Shown here in pieces: positions 10,671-22,700 of a DNA stretch of 64,000 bases (position 1 is the first letter of the stretch; every line of letters starts with the position of its first letter). The notes beneath the pieces were generated by a model that was given only the letters and a program-made list of their open reading frames with translations, ran no database searches and was not told where the DNA came from. Source of the stretch: Ramazzottius varieornatus (taxonomy: Eukaryota; Tardigrada; Eutardigrada; Parachela; Ramazzottiidae). The stretch covers positions 150,079 through 214,078 of the forward strand of contig BDGG01000021.1 of the NCBI GenBank assembly GCA_001949185.1, given 5' to 3'. Both the position numbers and the translations under genes were made by a program.

Positions 10671-11334
10671 ATTTTGTTGATTGTTTTCAGTAAATTACTC
10701 ATAACAAAGAAATCCTTTAGGAAGAAGCACGATCTCTATATTTATTGAGACTACTACAAGCAGGGGCGCGTGGAAGTCCCGCGAATGGGTAAGGCTGATC
10801 AGCCTGTGAGGCTGGGAAACCCCTGGTTTTGAGCCTCGAGGCTGACAAAAACGAAAAAAGCAGTATGGTACGCAAAAAGAAGAAATCAGGCTAGTTCTAT
10901 ATGGAGCGTCATATAAAAGTACCTTGGTTTCTATTTCTCAATGCCACAGGTGGTGGTTACGCAGTTTCACTGTAAACTGAGCCTAATGAAGAGTTAGATG
11001 ACCATAGAAACGTAGAAAAGTATAAACATTAAGAGATAAGACAGAAAAATAGGTAAGACTGAAAACTAACAAAAGAAAGAAGAAAGAAGGAGACAGCAGA
11101 AGGAAAAGAAAAAGCAGGAGGGTCTCTGGCCCGCTGGACGCCTTACTTGTGGTTTTAAGCCACATTTCGGAGCTCGTCCATTCGAAGGATGTCCATATCG
11201 GACGTGTCCGAGCAGTGGGACTTGCGTCGCTCCCGCCCGGACTTGCCACGACGGACACCGAACAACCAAACGAGTCCGTCCAAACCGAAAACCAACAAGG
11301 CCCCGTGCATCTGATCCAACTCAGTTTATTTTAG
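10671..11334. other. Intergenic with one end of a GC-rich dispersed repeat
   Basis: The stretch at 10760-10850 (CAGGGGCGCGT, AAGGCTGATCAGCCTGT, GAGGCTGGGAAA) reappears in reverse orientation at 12560-12690. A purine-rich run (GAAGAAAGAAGGAGAC) is at about 11085. No gene is seen. Confidence 0.4.
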
Positions 11335-11960
11335 TTACCTCGCCAAAGGTGAATCCATCAGTGGCATTCTCGCATGGTCCACAAAAAAAGGAACAAACTC
11401 GACGAGCTTTTCGTTTTGCAAGTCTGCTTCAGCGTCAAATGGGCGGTGTACAGTGCGATCACCCACAGGAACAAGATTAGCTCCTTTATGCAGAGTCAGA
11501 GTTCCCATAAAGTTTCGGGAAGGTAGAAGCTCTCGACAAGAGCCCACACTGTAGTTGAGCCCACCAGGACATTGCAAAATATCAGTCTTGTCGTATATAC
11601 CGTGAAGTAGAAACGCATCTTGGTCATACGGGACCTGACTTGTTAACCGTCTCCGGATGACAAAGGCAGAACGACCCTGGACTTGAGTGACTGACGATCC
11701 CAAATAACAATGTGGTAAGAGTCGAGATTATGGTGGATGGGTCCTGACAACTCCCGCTTGGTCCGTCCATCGCATACCTGCTCTATCTCCACGTATCCAC
11801 CTATTGCATAAACTTTGCCGGAGTGAACAACTGCACTATTGCAATTTATTTCTGCAATCCGGTACGTACAACATTGTCCGTGAAAAACACTATCAAAATT
11901 TACAACAAAGAGGAAAAACCGGCACATGTTTCGGCAGCTAATGTACCTTGACAGAACCAC
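11335..11960 (-). pseudogene. Kelch-like fragment, broken or incompletely resolved
   Basis: Frame 11960-11643 contains AVVHSGKVYAIGGY, then DSYHIVIWDRQSLKSRVVLP, resembling one kelch blade (x-Y-x-x-G-G-Y followed by a paired strand with W). Frame 11703-11335 continues with YDQDAFLLHGIYDKTDILQ. The two overlap, and I could not find a clean GT-AG join, so a frameshift or decayed copy is likely. Kelch repeats form beta-propellers in actin- or ubiquitin-linked proteins, but one blade does not allow a function. The ORF lies between the two inverted copies of a GC-rich repeat (10760 and 12690). Confidence 0.3.
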
Positions 11961-12154
11961 GCCACAGAATACTGCAAAATATTTCGTCCTCCCTTTATGT
12001 ATACCAGAAGCTCATTTGATACGCACATAATTGACAACCGTAATAAGTTATGAATCCGTGAGGCACAATTTAATCGCACTGAAGCATCCGGTCCTTCTTT
12101 TAATTTCGCCCGTCGGAGATTTGTAATCGACGAATTATTCTTAATCGTGAGCAT

Positions 12155-12806
12155 TATGCGAATTTAAAAGTCCCAGGTTCGTTAGACATGTCGAACTGTC
12201 GAACTGGAGGTTGTCGACGTGACTAATAACGCTAACTTTCGATCTAAAGCATAGTAATGAGTCATTTGTTCAGATTATGAGTTTTTGCCCATATTCCATC
12301 CAGATACTCCACACTTGAGCAACGCCGCTTTTTTCCGCGCATTGTTTGCAGACTTCACTGCGTGCCTGTCTTAACATCTCAGCGAAGTTTTTGTATCAGC
12401 GAAGTTTTTGTATAGTTATCCTTCACGAGATTAAAGTTAACAGTCCACTTCATACTGTAGTGTTCATGCCCAGAAGTAGGCGCGTGTACTGGTAGTTACG
12501 TTCAAAAACCGGTCAGAATGGCTAACAGGTAAAAACAATTTTCGGCCAGGCAGAGGCTGGCCTCACGAGGCTGCTACTTTTGCTTCCATTTTCCCAGCTG
12601 TTTTCCCAGCCTGTCGAGGCTGAGAATTTGGACTTTGGGACAGGCTGAGCCTCGTCAGCCTTATGGGTCAACGCGCCCCTGACTACAAGTGGCAACCCTT
12701 CCAGGACGAGACTACCGGAACAGGGCATGGAATGGCTTGCCAAACCAACAAACGAAAGATAACATTCGGCAGACTGACACGGATCACTCTCCCGGTAGTT
12801 CGATCC
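12155..12806. other. Intergenic with second copy of the GC-rich repeat
   Basis: The segment 12560-12690, read in reverse complement, starts CAGGGGCGCGT and carries AAGGCTGACGAGGCTCAGCC. This is the same words as at 10760, inverted. The rest shows no gene. Confidence 0.4.
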
Positions 12807-12966
12807 TACAGTGCACTACAAAATAAGCTTTCGAAAATGGGGTCAGCAAGAGTCAGATGGCTGCGGCCAATCAAGTCCGAGCATTTGCCCGATTGCGTTT
12901 TTGATTCGGTACTTCTATCTAAACCACTCGCCCATTTCGGAAGCTTATTTTGTGGTGCACTGTAGT
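12807..12966. mobile_element. MITE with 33-bp terminal inverted repeats and TA target duplication
   Basis: CAGTGCACTACAAAATAAGC at the left pairs with GCTTATTTTGTGGTGCACTG at the right, and the arms extend to TTCGAAAATGGG / CCCATTTCGGAA. The element is about 158 bp with no ORF. Both ends are flanked by TA, which fits a Tc1/mariner-type insertion. Confidence 0.7.
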
Positions 12967-13740
12967 ATGGTGGCAACACAGTTTCGTTTTGGTGAGTCAT
13001 CCACGTCAGTGTTAATGTCGTCGAATGATCACTGGATTAACTCCCTTCAATGCGTGAACGTGGTAAGCCGCGCGGTGTCGTGAATGACAATCATCTTTTT
13101 TTCTGGAGGTTTTGTCGGATCGGAACTTTGCGATCTTAGTCCGACCAGGCTCCTTGTCATCTGACCAGTCAGGCTACCGCTAGCTCTCTAGTTGTACGCG
13201 TGGGGCATGCCGATCAAGGATGGTCCTCCTACCGGGAAAAATATGCATGGCAAGTCCGGAAAAGCCATGAGGTGGCCTGCAGTCCAGTGACAAATACCTT
13301 CTGTTTTCTCGTCTCTCTTGCATTTAGAATCCCCTGCCTTCCTTCAGAAAGTGACGATGTGACTGAGATTCGCGCAAAGTCTTGAGCTGCAGGAACACCT
13401 CCACAGCCTTCGTGGTAAGTAGGCCGAAGACAAAGTTTGATTCCTTGCCTGACTCCGTTTTATCTTCCAGCTTGTTGTTCTCGTCGAGAGAACCATGACG
13501 CAGGATCCCGTCGTTCAGAGCTCAGTGGTAAGATCAGTCTTCACATATTTAGGTACATGTTTGGCAGGGTGAAAATTGATGTAGGCTGGGTGGCTTTGCA
13601 AGTATCCCCATTGCAAAGAGCGTCGTCTTCACCACATCGAGCTACTTCACCACATTGAAAGTGACCATGCTTGTACGTATTCCCCTCTCGATCTCTCCCG
13701 TTTGAGTGTTTGAAAGCACTATCAAGAGTCTTGGTTGCAG
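12967..13740. other. Upstream region and probable 5' exons of the zinc-finger gene
   Basis: The first clearly joined exon of the downstream gene starts at 13741 and needs one base from an earlier exon. The frame reading REN/HDAGSRRSELS that ends at the GTAAGA donor at about 13530 supplies the right phase. I could not identify its ATG, so the true start is unresolved. Confidence 0.35.
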
Positions 13741-15882
13741 CTGTGGAGGAACTAGAAGGTCGAATCATCAGCGACAATAAAGGAAGAATCATTGCTTTGG
13801 CTCCGATCCTCCTCTCCAGGTAAGCGTTGTTGTTCGGAAAACAGAGTCCATTATGTCATGTGCTATTCTGTACGTACGGGCGAAATACCACGCTGCTGTA
13901 TGTGATATAGTGACGTCATGCGCCGTTTGTGTCGAAATCAGGATTTGCATCACCTGATAGAAGCCATGTGCTTGACGTCATGATTCTGGGGCGTATGATG
14001 GCGGATAGTGCATGCTTTTGAATGTCTCGTGTGGATACGTATGGATGTCTTTTTGTTGTAGGAATTTTCCCGAAGTTGGTCTGCCTCAGGAAGAGTTGAC
14101 CAGCTTGCTGCAACGTCGCGCCGGTGTACCTAGACCGACCGTCCCAATTCCACAAGTCCTCCAGTTGCAGGACGGATACCAGCCCACTCAAGCTGCCATC
14201 TATCCCAACAGTACACAACAAGTGCCACCCGAAACATTCCATTCCAGTAGGCCCGTCTCGGTTTGGTCGTTGATTGGTATGACATAGTACTAGTTGGTCG
14301 TTTCTTCGGCAGATGCTGGAAGTTTGCCTGCTGCTGCTGACTGCCGTCCACATGGCCAGGCTCAAGTGCTGCATCCGCTGCTGCACGACCTGCTCAACGC
14401 CTGCAACGCCACCACTTCTTCGCCACCCAACTCTGCCCAATACGACATGCCACCCGCCTTGCCCATCGCTCACTTGCCCTCCGTTACCTCGCTCAAGACG
14501 CCCGTCCGACGAGGTCTGAAAGCCTCTGTCGGCAACGTCCCACCGGTTTATTCACCTGACTCCGGTCGCGGTAATCATATCCCATAAGTCCTACAGAGTT
14601 ATTTTGGGCGCTGGATACATTCTGCCTTTTCTTTACGAAAAGTACCTGTCAGATTTGAGGCCAGCTCGGCCTTGTCAGTGTTTTCTCGTAGCAAAAGACA
14701 GAATCTGTTCAAGACTAGAAATGTCTAGTGTTTCTCGTGAGGAAGTTATGTTGTGATTGCTGCTGTAGGTTCCGAGTCTTCGCTGGACGGTTCGTCTTTC
14801 GTCAAACAGACCAGTCTCGTCTCGAAAGCTCCGCTTGCCCCCCAACAGACCACGGAAGAAGGCGCCAGTGTGGAGGAGGACGACGACGACAACTCGGAGA
14901 ACTCGGAGGACAGTGACGACGGCTTTACGCCCATCAATGCTCAGTTTAGTGCCAAGAAAATCTTGAATCTCAGGTATCTCTGACTTTGCTTTTGCTAATG
15001 GCGTCAACTTTACTGAATGTCTTGTCTATTTGATTTACAGCCAAGCTTCGGCCGTGGAAAAGCCTTGTGGGCTGACGGAGTTCACTTGTTCGGTGCCGAC
15101 ATGTGGCAGGAAACTCACCAGCCTCAACGGCATGAAGTACCACGCCAGGAGCGGAATGCACCAGTAAGCTGGCCTATTCCTCATAGACTCTGCAAGATTG
15201 TTATCAAGTGGTGCACGTCTTCCCTGTTATGGGTCGGAAGCGTACGCCACTTGAGGGAAACAATCCTGCCGAGCTCTTCAAGTGGCGCACGTCGTTACTG
15301 TGTTTGGGTGCAAGCTTGCGCTACCTGAGAACCGATTTTGTCGCGATTGCTTGCAGAGTACCCAAGCATTTTCGTTGTCTCCGAGCTAATTCACTCAACA
15401 TGCTGAAATAAGCCGAACGATGATAACTGTACAGTACTTCTCGATACTAAGAATGACAATTCAACTTGAAATTGCTGAAAAGATGAAAACACGAAGTTAT
15501 GTGGAAGGATTCATTGGAATTTGGAACTGAGTAGTAAAGTTTTGTTTTATTCAGGAATAAGAAGCCTTTCCCGTGCGCGAAATGCGGCAAGAAGCATTAT
15601 TTTACCGCCGAGAAGCTTGCCGAACACTCCGTTCTGTGTGCTGGTGCGAAGCAGGGCACTGCCGAGTCGACAGTGACGACACGGAAGACGAGTAAGCGAA
15701 CCCGCAATGACTCGTTGAAGGAAGACGAAGGTCTCGTCGCAGACCTGCCACCGTCCTTGCCCGAGCCCAACTCGGCCGGCCTCTACAGTCCTTCATCCAA
15801 GCTCCACATACTCTTGACTAACTCCGCTAACACCAAGGCTGTCAAGAGCCGCAAGCAGAGCAAGAAGAATACAAAAATCTAG
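13741..15882 (+). CDS. C2H2 zinc-finger protein, JAZF1/SFP1-like C-terminus (5' end unresolved)
   Basis: Six exons were joined: 13741-13819, 14062-14246, 14313-14570, 14769-14973, 15041-15163 and 15555-15882. The start exon lies upstream and is uncertain. The N-terminal part (VEELEGRIISDNKGRI, then Pro/Gln-rich and Ser-rich text) is probably disordered. An acidic block, EGASVEEDDDDNSENSEDSD, precedes the fingers. Finger 1 reads FTCSVPTCGRKLTSLNGMKY HARSGMH across the end of exon 15041-15163. It matches the JAZF1/SFP1 pattern (C-x4-C, then NGxKYHA). Finger 2 is FPCAKCGKKHYFTAEKLAEH and closes with a cysteine (HSVLC). A basic tail (KSRKQSKKNTKI) could serve as a nuclear signal. It is likely a DNA-binding regulator; the family link rests on finger 1 only. 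The last intron holds two palindromic elements. Confidence 0.65.
15194..15270. repeat. Intronic palindrome, GTGGCGCAC family, copy 1 of a tandem pair (zinc-finger gene)
   Basis: Arms CAAGTGGTGCACGTC and GCGTACGCCACTTGAGG form an imperfect hairpin in the intron 15164-15554. Adjacent to the next copy. Confidence 0.65.
15270..15348. repeat. Intronic palindrome, GTGGCGCAC family, copy 2 of a tandem pair
   Basis: Arms TCAAGTGGCGCACGTC and GCTTGCGCTACCTGAGA, followed by the family's outer arm ACCGATTTTGTCGCG. Same intron as the previous copy. Confidence 0.7.
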
Positions 15883-16738
15883 TCCCTTTCTTTCACTCCT
15901 ATCCGACCAATCAATCATTCATTCGTTCTGCCTCAAACTTGACACATTCACACTGACAGTTCCTGGTTGTGACTTCACAGGTGATTATCTCTACCTCACG
16001 CATACATTCCCTCCAGCGATCTCAGTTTAGTTTACTTTTTGGGCTGCGACACAAGAGAACCGTTCCTGACAGGAAGAAAGACTGGAAGAAGAAAAAAATG
16101 CTGTTTTGATGCTTGGGTTTAAATGGTTTCTAGCTTTAAAAAGAAAAGATGTCACTCCTGCTTTGGTTGATCTCTCTCGACTCTCAATAGATGCTTCGCT
16201 CAGAGGTGAAAGATTTGGTTCCGCGTGATATGATTTCTGAGAAAGACGGTTTTGGAGATTACGGTAGGCTTTTGTTTATCTGTTGATAAAGTTTAGTGTC
16301 GAAATATTTGTATGCCCACACTGTTCCTTAGCCTTTATACTGTACAACGATACAGGCATTTATCTTTACTTTCGACTGTCGGCTTTTTCTTCTTGTTTTA
16401 TTATTCCTTTTTACTGTAGCACTGATTTCCTTGGCCTTTCTCTCCCCTTTGCGCTGTGTTCCTCTCTGCCACGGATCTGACGACAGTAAAATTATCACTG
16501 GGAAGTCATGGTTTCCGTTTAACAATTTGAGGGTCCAAAACTCTTGTTGAATTTGGTCCGAGACGGTCATACAAAAGAAATTAGCCAAGTTTTCACAAAT
16601 GCAAAATGCCATTGTCAAAGAATACATTTGAGAAATGAGATGAGCAGTGAAAAGTGCACGCATAAAATCTTTATGGGAAAAAGGCCTCGGGGTGAACTAT
16701 TCAACACAAATACTCTGACATTCCATCTGTCCATGCGT
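15883..16738. other. Convergent intergenic region (3' ends of zinc-finger and Turtle genes)
   Basis: About 850 bases between two converging genes. It should carry both 3' untranslated regions. I find no repeat family and no convincing coding frame. Confidence 0.45.
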
Positions 16739-19700
16739 TCAGCAATCAGTTCGCAATGCGAAAGTCACTTCCTCTTTACCAACATTTTCGGCATTTTGTT
16801 GGTATGGCAAAGCCAGTTGTAGCTGCTGGTAATTTCGTTTGTAGTGGCGGAACTCACTCAAGAGCGCTTTGCAGCGTTCTTCCCGCTCTTTGCTGGACCA
16901 AGGTTGGGCATGGTGATGAAGGTTATCTATGTTGCGGCCTTGGCGTCGTGACTTTGGTAAAGCCAGTTGTAGATGGGCCAGTAGAGAGTCGAAATCTTGC
17001 TGGTCAATGACATGGTCCAGGGAGGAGGACTGCGTCACCATACCCGAGTCTTGGCTGGTGGAGGAGGGTGGCGACTGGCCCACCGTCCGGGAAGGCGACC
17101 TGTGCTCTTGCCCAAGGGAAGATGGCACAGCAAGGTAGGATGTCGCTTCTAGGAGGTCGCGATGGGCAGGAGTGCTGCCGTCCAGGCAATCAGCATCGAG
17201 ATCTGATCGTGTCGGTGTGAAGGGCAAGTAGCCGCTGGGGATGACAGCGTAGTCGCCTTCCATGGTGTATAAAGGCCAGCTGCAGCCACCTGCTGCGACT
17301 ACTGAGTTGGCGGACTTGAGGCTGACTGCCAGGGAAGGTCGAGCCGTAGCTACCATCACTGCGCTGCTGCTACCCGAACTGACTCTTCGCACTCGACCGC
17401 TCTTTCCACCCTGCAAGGTGGACAAAGACTTGGCCTGAATGTGGCAGCAATGGAAGGCGCGACGCTTGGCAGCTGACAGCAGTGGTGGCGGTTGAGGCAG
17501 AAGCAGCAAAGACTTGAAGCGCCTTACACTTCGTAATCCATCTTCTTTGATAAGGTTAAATCTGTACAGGTGAAAAAGAGAAAACTCTATCAACTCCACT
17601 TTCAACTATAGACAAGAGAAGTCAGAGGAAAGGACAAGGAAGGAAAAGAGCCGTCACCTTCAGGAGCATATCTGCAAGGAAGACAATCTATCAGATGAAA
17701 GTATAAGCCAAAACCAGAGAGCCCCGAAAAGAAACGACAGCGCAACAATTGAACAACATAGAACACAGCGACGATCGAACATCTTCTTGACGGGTACTCA
17801 CCGTCGTTTCAGGGCGGCTGGACTGACCGACCGATGCTGCATTCCATTGGAATCTAAAGAGCATGACCAATTTTGCTCAACTGTTATGACATTTGCCACA
17901 GCCCATGTTTCAGCCAATAATACTATACCATAACGCTCCAATGTGGCGCCAGTCCGTTTAGGCCTGCGGCGGTTGCAGCGAGCGCAGACTAGTATGAGTA
18001 TGATGGAGACGGCGAAGAATAAAACTCCACCGACCACGCCGGCTGTGATGGCAATGTTGGGGCTCAAATGTCCACCCAGCAAGTCACCTGCAAGAGAAGC
18101 TGCAACATGAAGAAACAACGATAAAGAAAAGGCTTGGAATGGCTTCTGACCGGTGAGGGAATATCGTTGGACTTGGGAAGGTTCGCTGAAGGAGGTCAGT
18201 GTAAAGGCGTAGACACGAAACTCGTAAGTTTGTGACGGTTGTAGGTCCATGGGCTGAAAGTAGGTGCGGCCATCGGCGATGGCGCCACTAGAGCGAGCTC
18301 CCCACTCCTCACCTGCCTGTCGGTACTCCACCATATAGTACATGATGGGCACGGCTTCGTTGCCGTTAGCCCCCGATGGGCCTGCCACAGCAGCAGGCTC
18401 CCACTGCAGGCGGACACCGTCGGTGGTGGACAGCACTTGGACGTTGGTGGGAGCGGCTGGCCGCGGTCCAGACGGTTTGATGATGGTCGGCACGTAAGTG
18501 GCTCCACTACCGTCCGTTGGGAAAACTGTCACAAAGGAATCGATATCTGCAGAGAAGGGCTGGTGTCATCTGCTGATTCAAAGGTGACATGACTGTATGA
18601 TGGTTATGGCCTTTGGTTACCTAAAGTGCGTGCCGTAATGGCTTCGGAGAACATTCCGTCGCCCAGCTGGTTCCTGGACAAGACCTGAAACTCGTAGAGC
18701 GTATCGGGACTGAGATTATAGACGGTAAAGGAGGTAGCGTCGTCCGGTCGAACCCTCAATGTCCGCCACTGACGCTGACTGGAGCCAAAGTGGCGGTACC
18801 AGATGATATAGTGCTGGGCGAAACCGCCACTATATGCTGGCTGCCAGGATAGACGGGCCGAGAAGGGTCCAATGTCCAGCGTCAGGTTGGTGGGTGCGTG
18901 TGGCGTGGTGCTTTCGATGATGAGCTGGGTAGAGGCCGACAAGGTGGCCACCTCGTTCTCCACCATGCAACTGTACCGCCCGTGGTCCGACTTGCGCAGA
19001 TTGACCATGGTCAATGAACCGTCAGCCTGTTGGATACAGCGATCGCTGGCCATGCCTGTTCCGTCATCTTTGCTCCAGAAGACACGCGGGGCTGGCCGAC
19101 CAGCTTTGCCTGCCTGGGCCGAACACTGCATCACCACGCTGCCTTTCACTTCACCTTGGTAAAATTGCTTGGGACGGACGGCGAACTTTGGCGCCTCTAC
19201 AACCAACATGCTTTTGCCATCATTCTGCCTTTGCTCAAAGAGAAGTTGCAGACGACGTACCTTCGACCAGGATGTTCATTTCAATGGAAGAGCCGCTAGT
19301 GCCGTGGGCGTTGTAAGGTGTGCAAGTATAGGCACCTTGCTGCTCCATGGTCACGTGCTCGATGAAGAGCGAACCGTTGTCCAGTGGCACTATACCCGCC
19401 TATAGATCGAAAGAAGGTTCCACCAGTATTGTTAATCTTGAAATATTGGTTGCAACTGCTCTTATGTACCGTGGCATTGACGTTGAAGAGGCGGCTATCT
19501 TTGGTCCATTGTACAAACTGCACCGGTGGGTTGGCTTCGACGAAGCAACGAATGATACCCGACAAGTTCAATGGCAGATATTGCACCGTCGGATTGTAGG
19601 TAATTCGCGCCGAGTCTACACCACAATCAGTACAGCCTGACCTCATGTCCATCACGTAAAGAAAACACAGTCAGAGTTGGAAAATACGTACATTGAATGC

Positions 19701-22700
19701 TGAGCCAAGCCGAAGCTTGCGGTGTCTCCTCGATGCCATTGCTGACTCGACAGGTATACTTACCCGTGTCGCTCTTGCTGGTCTGTTGGATGATGAGCGT
19801 GCCGTCGGTCTGGACCACGACGCGGCTGGACAGTTCGCTGTAGTAGCTGGAGTGGATGGGCTTGTCGTTGAGCGACCAATGGAAGGTCAGGTTGTTGGGT
19901 CGTCCTTCCGCTTTGCAGACCAGGTCGGCCCGATCACCTTCCAGCTTGGTCATGTTCTCCGGCGGACGAAGGATCACCGCTCCAGCTACAACCAAAAGCA
20001 TCCAAAATGCATGCAGCTACCAATGGAATGTATTCGTCAGCCCCAAGACATGCACGATTGCAATCCTTCAGCTCATTCGGCCTTTTTTCTACAATTCTTC
20101 AAGGAATTTGCCGACAGGTTGGTGCAATGCATGGCCCTGTCGGTCGTTTTCCTCGGACGAAGGCAGGAAGTGAAAATGAGGAGGCAACTGCGCACTGCAC
20201 AGCTTTGCAGTGGCCTGAGCATTTTACGTAAGGAAATTGGCCATACCGGCAATGATGAGTTTGGTGATGCGAGCAACTCGTCCTTCGGCATTCTTGGCCG
20301 AGCACTCATAGTTGCCCACGTCGTTGGTCGTCACAGAACGAATTGTCAAGCTGTTGCTGGACGTCACCATTAATCGTCCTGTCGAGCGGATCACTTGTCC
20401 ATCCTACAAAATCAAGGAAAATGTACCCCTAGTATTCCATTAGCTACCTGCTGGGCGCTGATGATAAATTCCAACATTATTCGACAATTGACAAATATCA
20501 TCAGTTGGCAGACCTTAGACCAGGTTATTTTGGGCCTGGGTGTGCCACTGGCTTCACAGTGCAGTGTAACTTGCTCCTTGTGCTTGACGTACATTTCCCA
20601 GGGCGAACCGCTGGTAATTTGTGGCGGTGCTGAAGGAAGAAGGCAATCTCTCATTGTAACATGTGTTGGACAATGGGCTGATCTTTCTTAGTTACCGTGA
20701 ACGAGCAGATACATCCAGCTGCCATTTTTGGCCGTCTCCGGTGGACGGTTGAGCAATTGCACTGCAAGAGAAAGGGAAGAGCTGGCCTTACTGAATTGGA
20801 GGTGGCGGCACGAGGTTGGGCCTACCTACCCTTGCATTCGTACCAGCCTTCGTCTTGGCGCTGGACCTTCTTGATGAGCAAGGAGGCCCGTTGGGAGGTC
20901 AGGTGTGGGGTAGCGATGGACAGTCGATGCTGGTAGCCTTGGCCAATGTGGGGAGGGTAGCCTTGGTAGAGGATAAAGATGGGGACGTCGTGGCCGCGCT
21001 TGGACCATTCGATAATGTGCGGCACTGGCCGCCCGCCCGGATAGAGCAGATCGCAGGGAAGAATGCCGTCCTGCTCAGCCAAGGCCACCACTTGAGCTCC
21101 TTCCCCTCCACCAACGCCCGCAGGTAAACCGACATCGCCTACAACAACGGGATCGGAGGAAAAGAGCACGTAAACGTTGGCAAAAGGCTTAATGTAATCT
21201 TGGGTCAAGTTGTCGCCTCAAGTGCTCGCGCCCCAACACAAGCCCGCTAGCTATAGACCTAGCCATGGACAGCAGCTTGATTACGTATATTGTAGCACAG
21301 TTTCAAGTGTTTGAAGAAGTTGTAACAAGGAGAGAAAATTTTCTACAGTCTTCAGTGAGCTTACAGACCCTTTCTGAATCAGCCACCTTGTTGCCATCAG
21401 CTGTTCAGACAGAAACCATGCCATCGTCCTATTACCGCTACAGTCAAAGTACCAGCATTTCTGTTTCTCTCCGCCAGTGCCACAGATCTCAGAGACAGGA
21501 CGAGAAATGTCAGAACACTTCTATTGCCAGCTCGAAATGTCGCAGTTAGGACTTGTAGATGAAACAAGAGGCTTCTCGTTCGATGAAGGCAATTAGCGCC
21601 AGAATTATTTACTAGCTTGATGGACTAACTGGAGTTTAGTGAGTGAGTAAAGTCATGGGGTGGTATATTTATCAGATGGAGGCAAGTATGGCGCATTACA
21701 CTTTGGGAGGAAAGCCTCTCATCTCCACGTTGGACTTTAAGGGGGCAATACGGCTAATTTTATTTACAGAAGGCTATTAGGCCCATTTAAGGGCTGGATT
21801 GTTGCATGGACAAGCTCCTTATTTATGCATATATTAATGGGGCTTGAGCCATCGCCAGTCACATCTCGCAGCAGCAGCAGCAGCAGCTTCAAACGCTCTT
21901 TGATTTCCGCTCCGTAATCCTGATCGACTGGATACATGTTCGATGGATGGATGGACGCCAAACTAATCGATACTGACCGCTGTCCTACCATTTCTAAACA
22001 ATTTCATACAAGGACCAGTTTGAAAGAATTGACATGTTGGAAAAGTTGGAAAGACTGACTTTCTGTCCTTGTCTGCAAATGTTTCAACCAGGAAGTACAC
22101 GAGTAGCGGTGATAAGAATGGCCATCAGAAAGCTATGGCTGTAAATACCAACAGGCGTTTGGGAGGGTATCAGCTGGGAGAATCATTAATTGCGTATGCA
22201 AAAAAGGAAAGTTGGGAGGTGGTGGGGAAGTAATGGCGGCTGTTCGCTCCAATTAGTCAGCCTCATTTGCATATAATCGTCCTGCCCGACTATGCTAATT
22301 GCCACACGGGCTCCATTTAAAGGTCCGCCAAGTCCTCTTCCTCAACTTGAACACGTGCCCCACTACTCCACCATCCACACGCCGATATTCTACACAAATA
22401 AACTCCGTACTATGTCCAAGTGGGAGGGGGGGACATTCACCATGCTCGGCGTTGCTTTGGAGAAGTGTGGTACCTGGCCGTGGATGAGGGGCACAGAAGC
22501 CTGCCCAACTGACACTGTATATACCGTCGTTAAAGGATACGGACACCGTGGCTGGTTAATCCATCTCCCATCTCTCGACAGGATGTTGACTTAACGATGC
22601 CACCGTCAAAGTAAACTGACTTTACCCCCACAACGTATCCTAGTTCCTCTTTCCGGCTAATCACTCTCTGCCCTGCTTCGCTGGCGCACAGGCCATCCGC

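Noticed and set aside
17658-17671. Possible 14-nt micro-exon between the Turtle membrane-span exon and the tail exon
   Set aside because: Including it puts the tail exon in a frame with an early stop, whereas the direct join 17802/17561 keeps the frame.
16739-21208. Many plus-strand open frames across the Turtle exons
   Set aside because: They are antisense shadows; the minus strand has conserved Ig and FN3 motifs with consistent splicing.
21868-21888. Polyglutamine-type CAG coding repeat
   Set aside because: It lies in a non-coding intron, is only about six units long, and no open frame with conserved text surrounds it.
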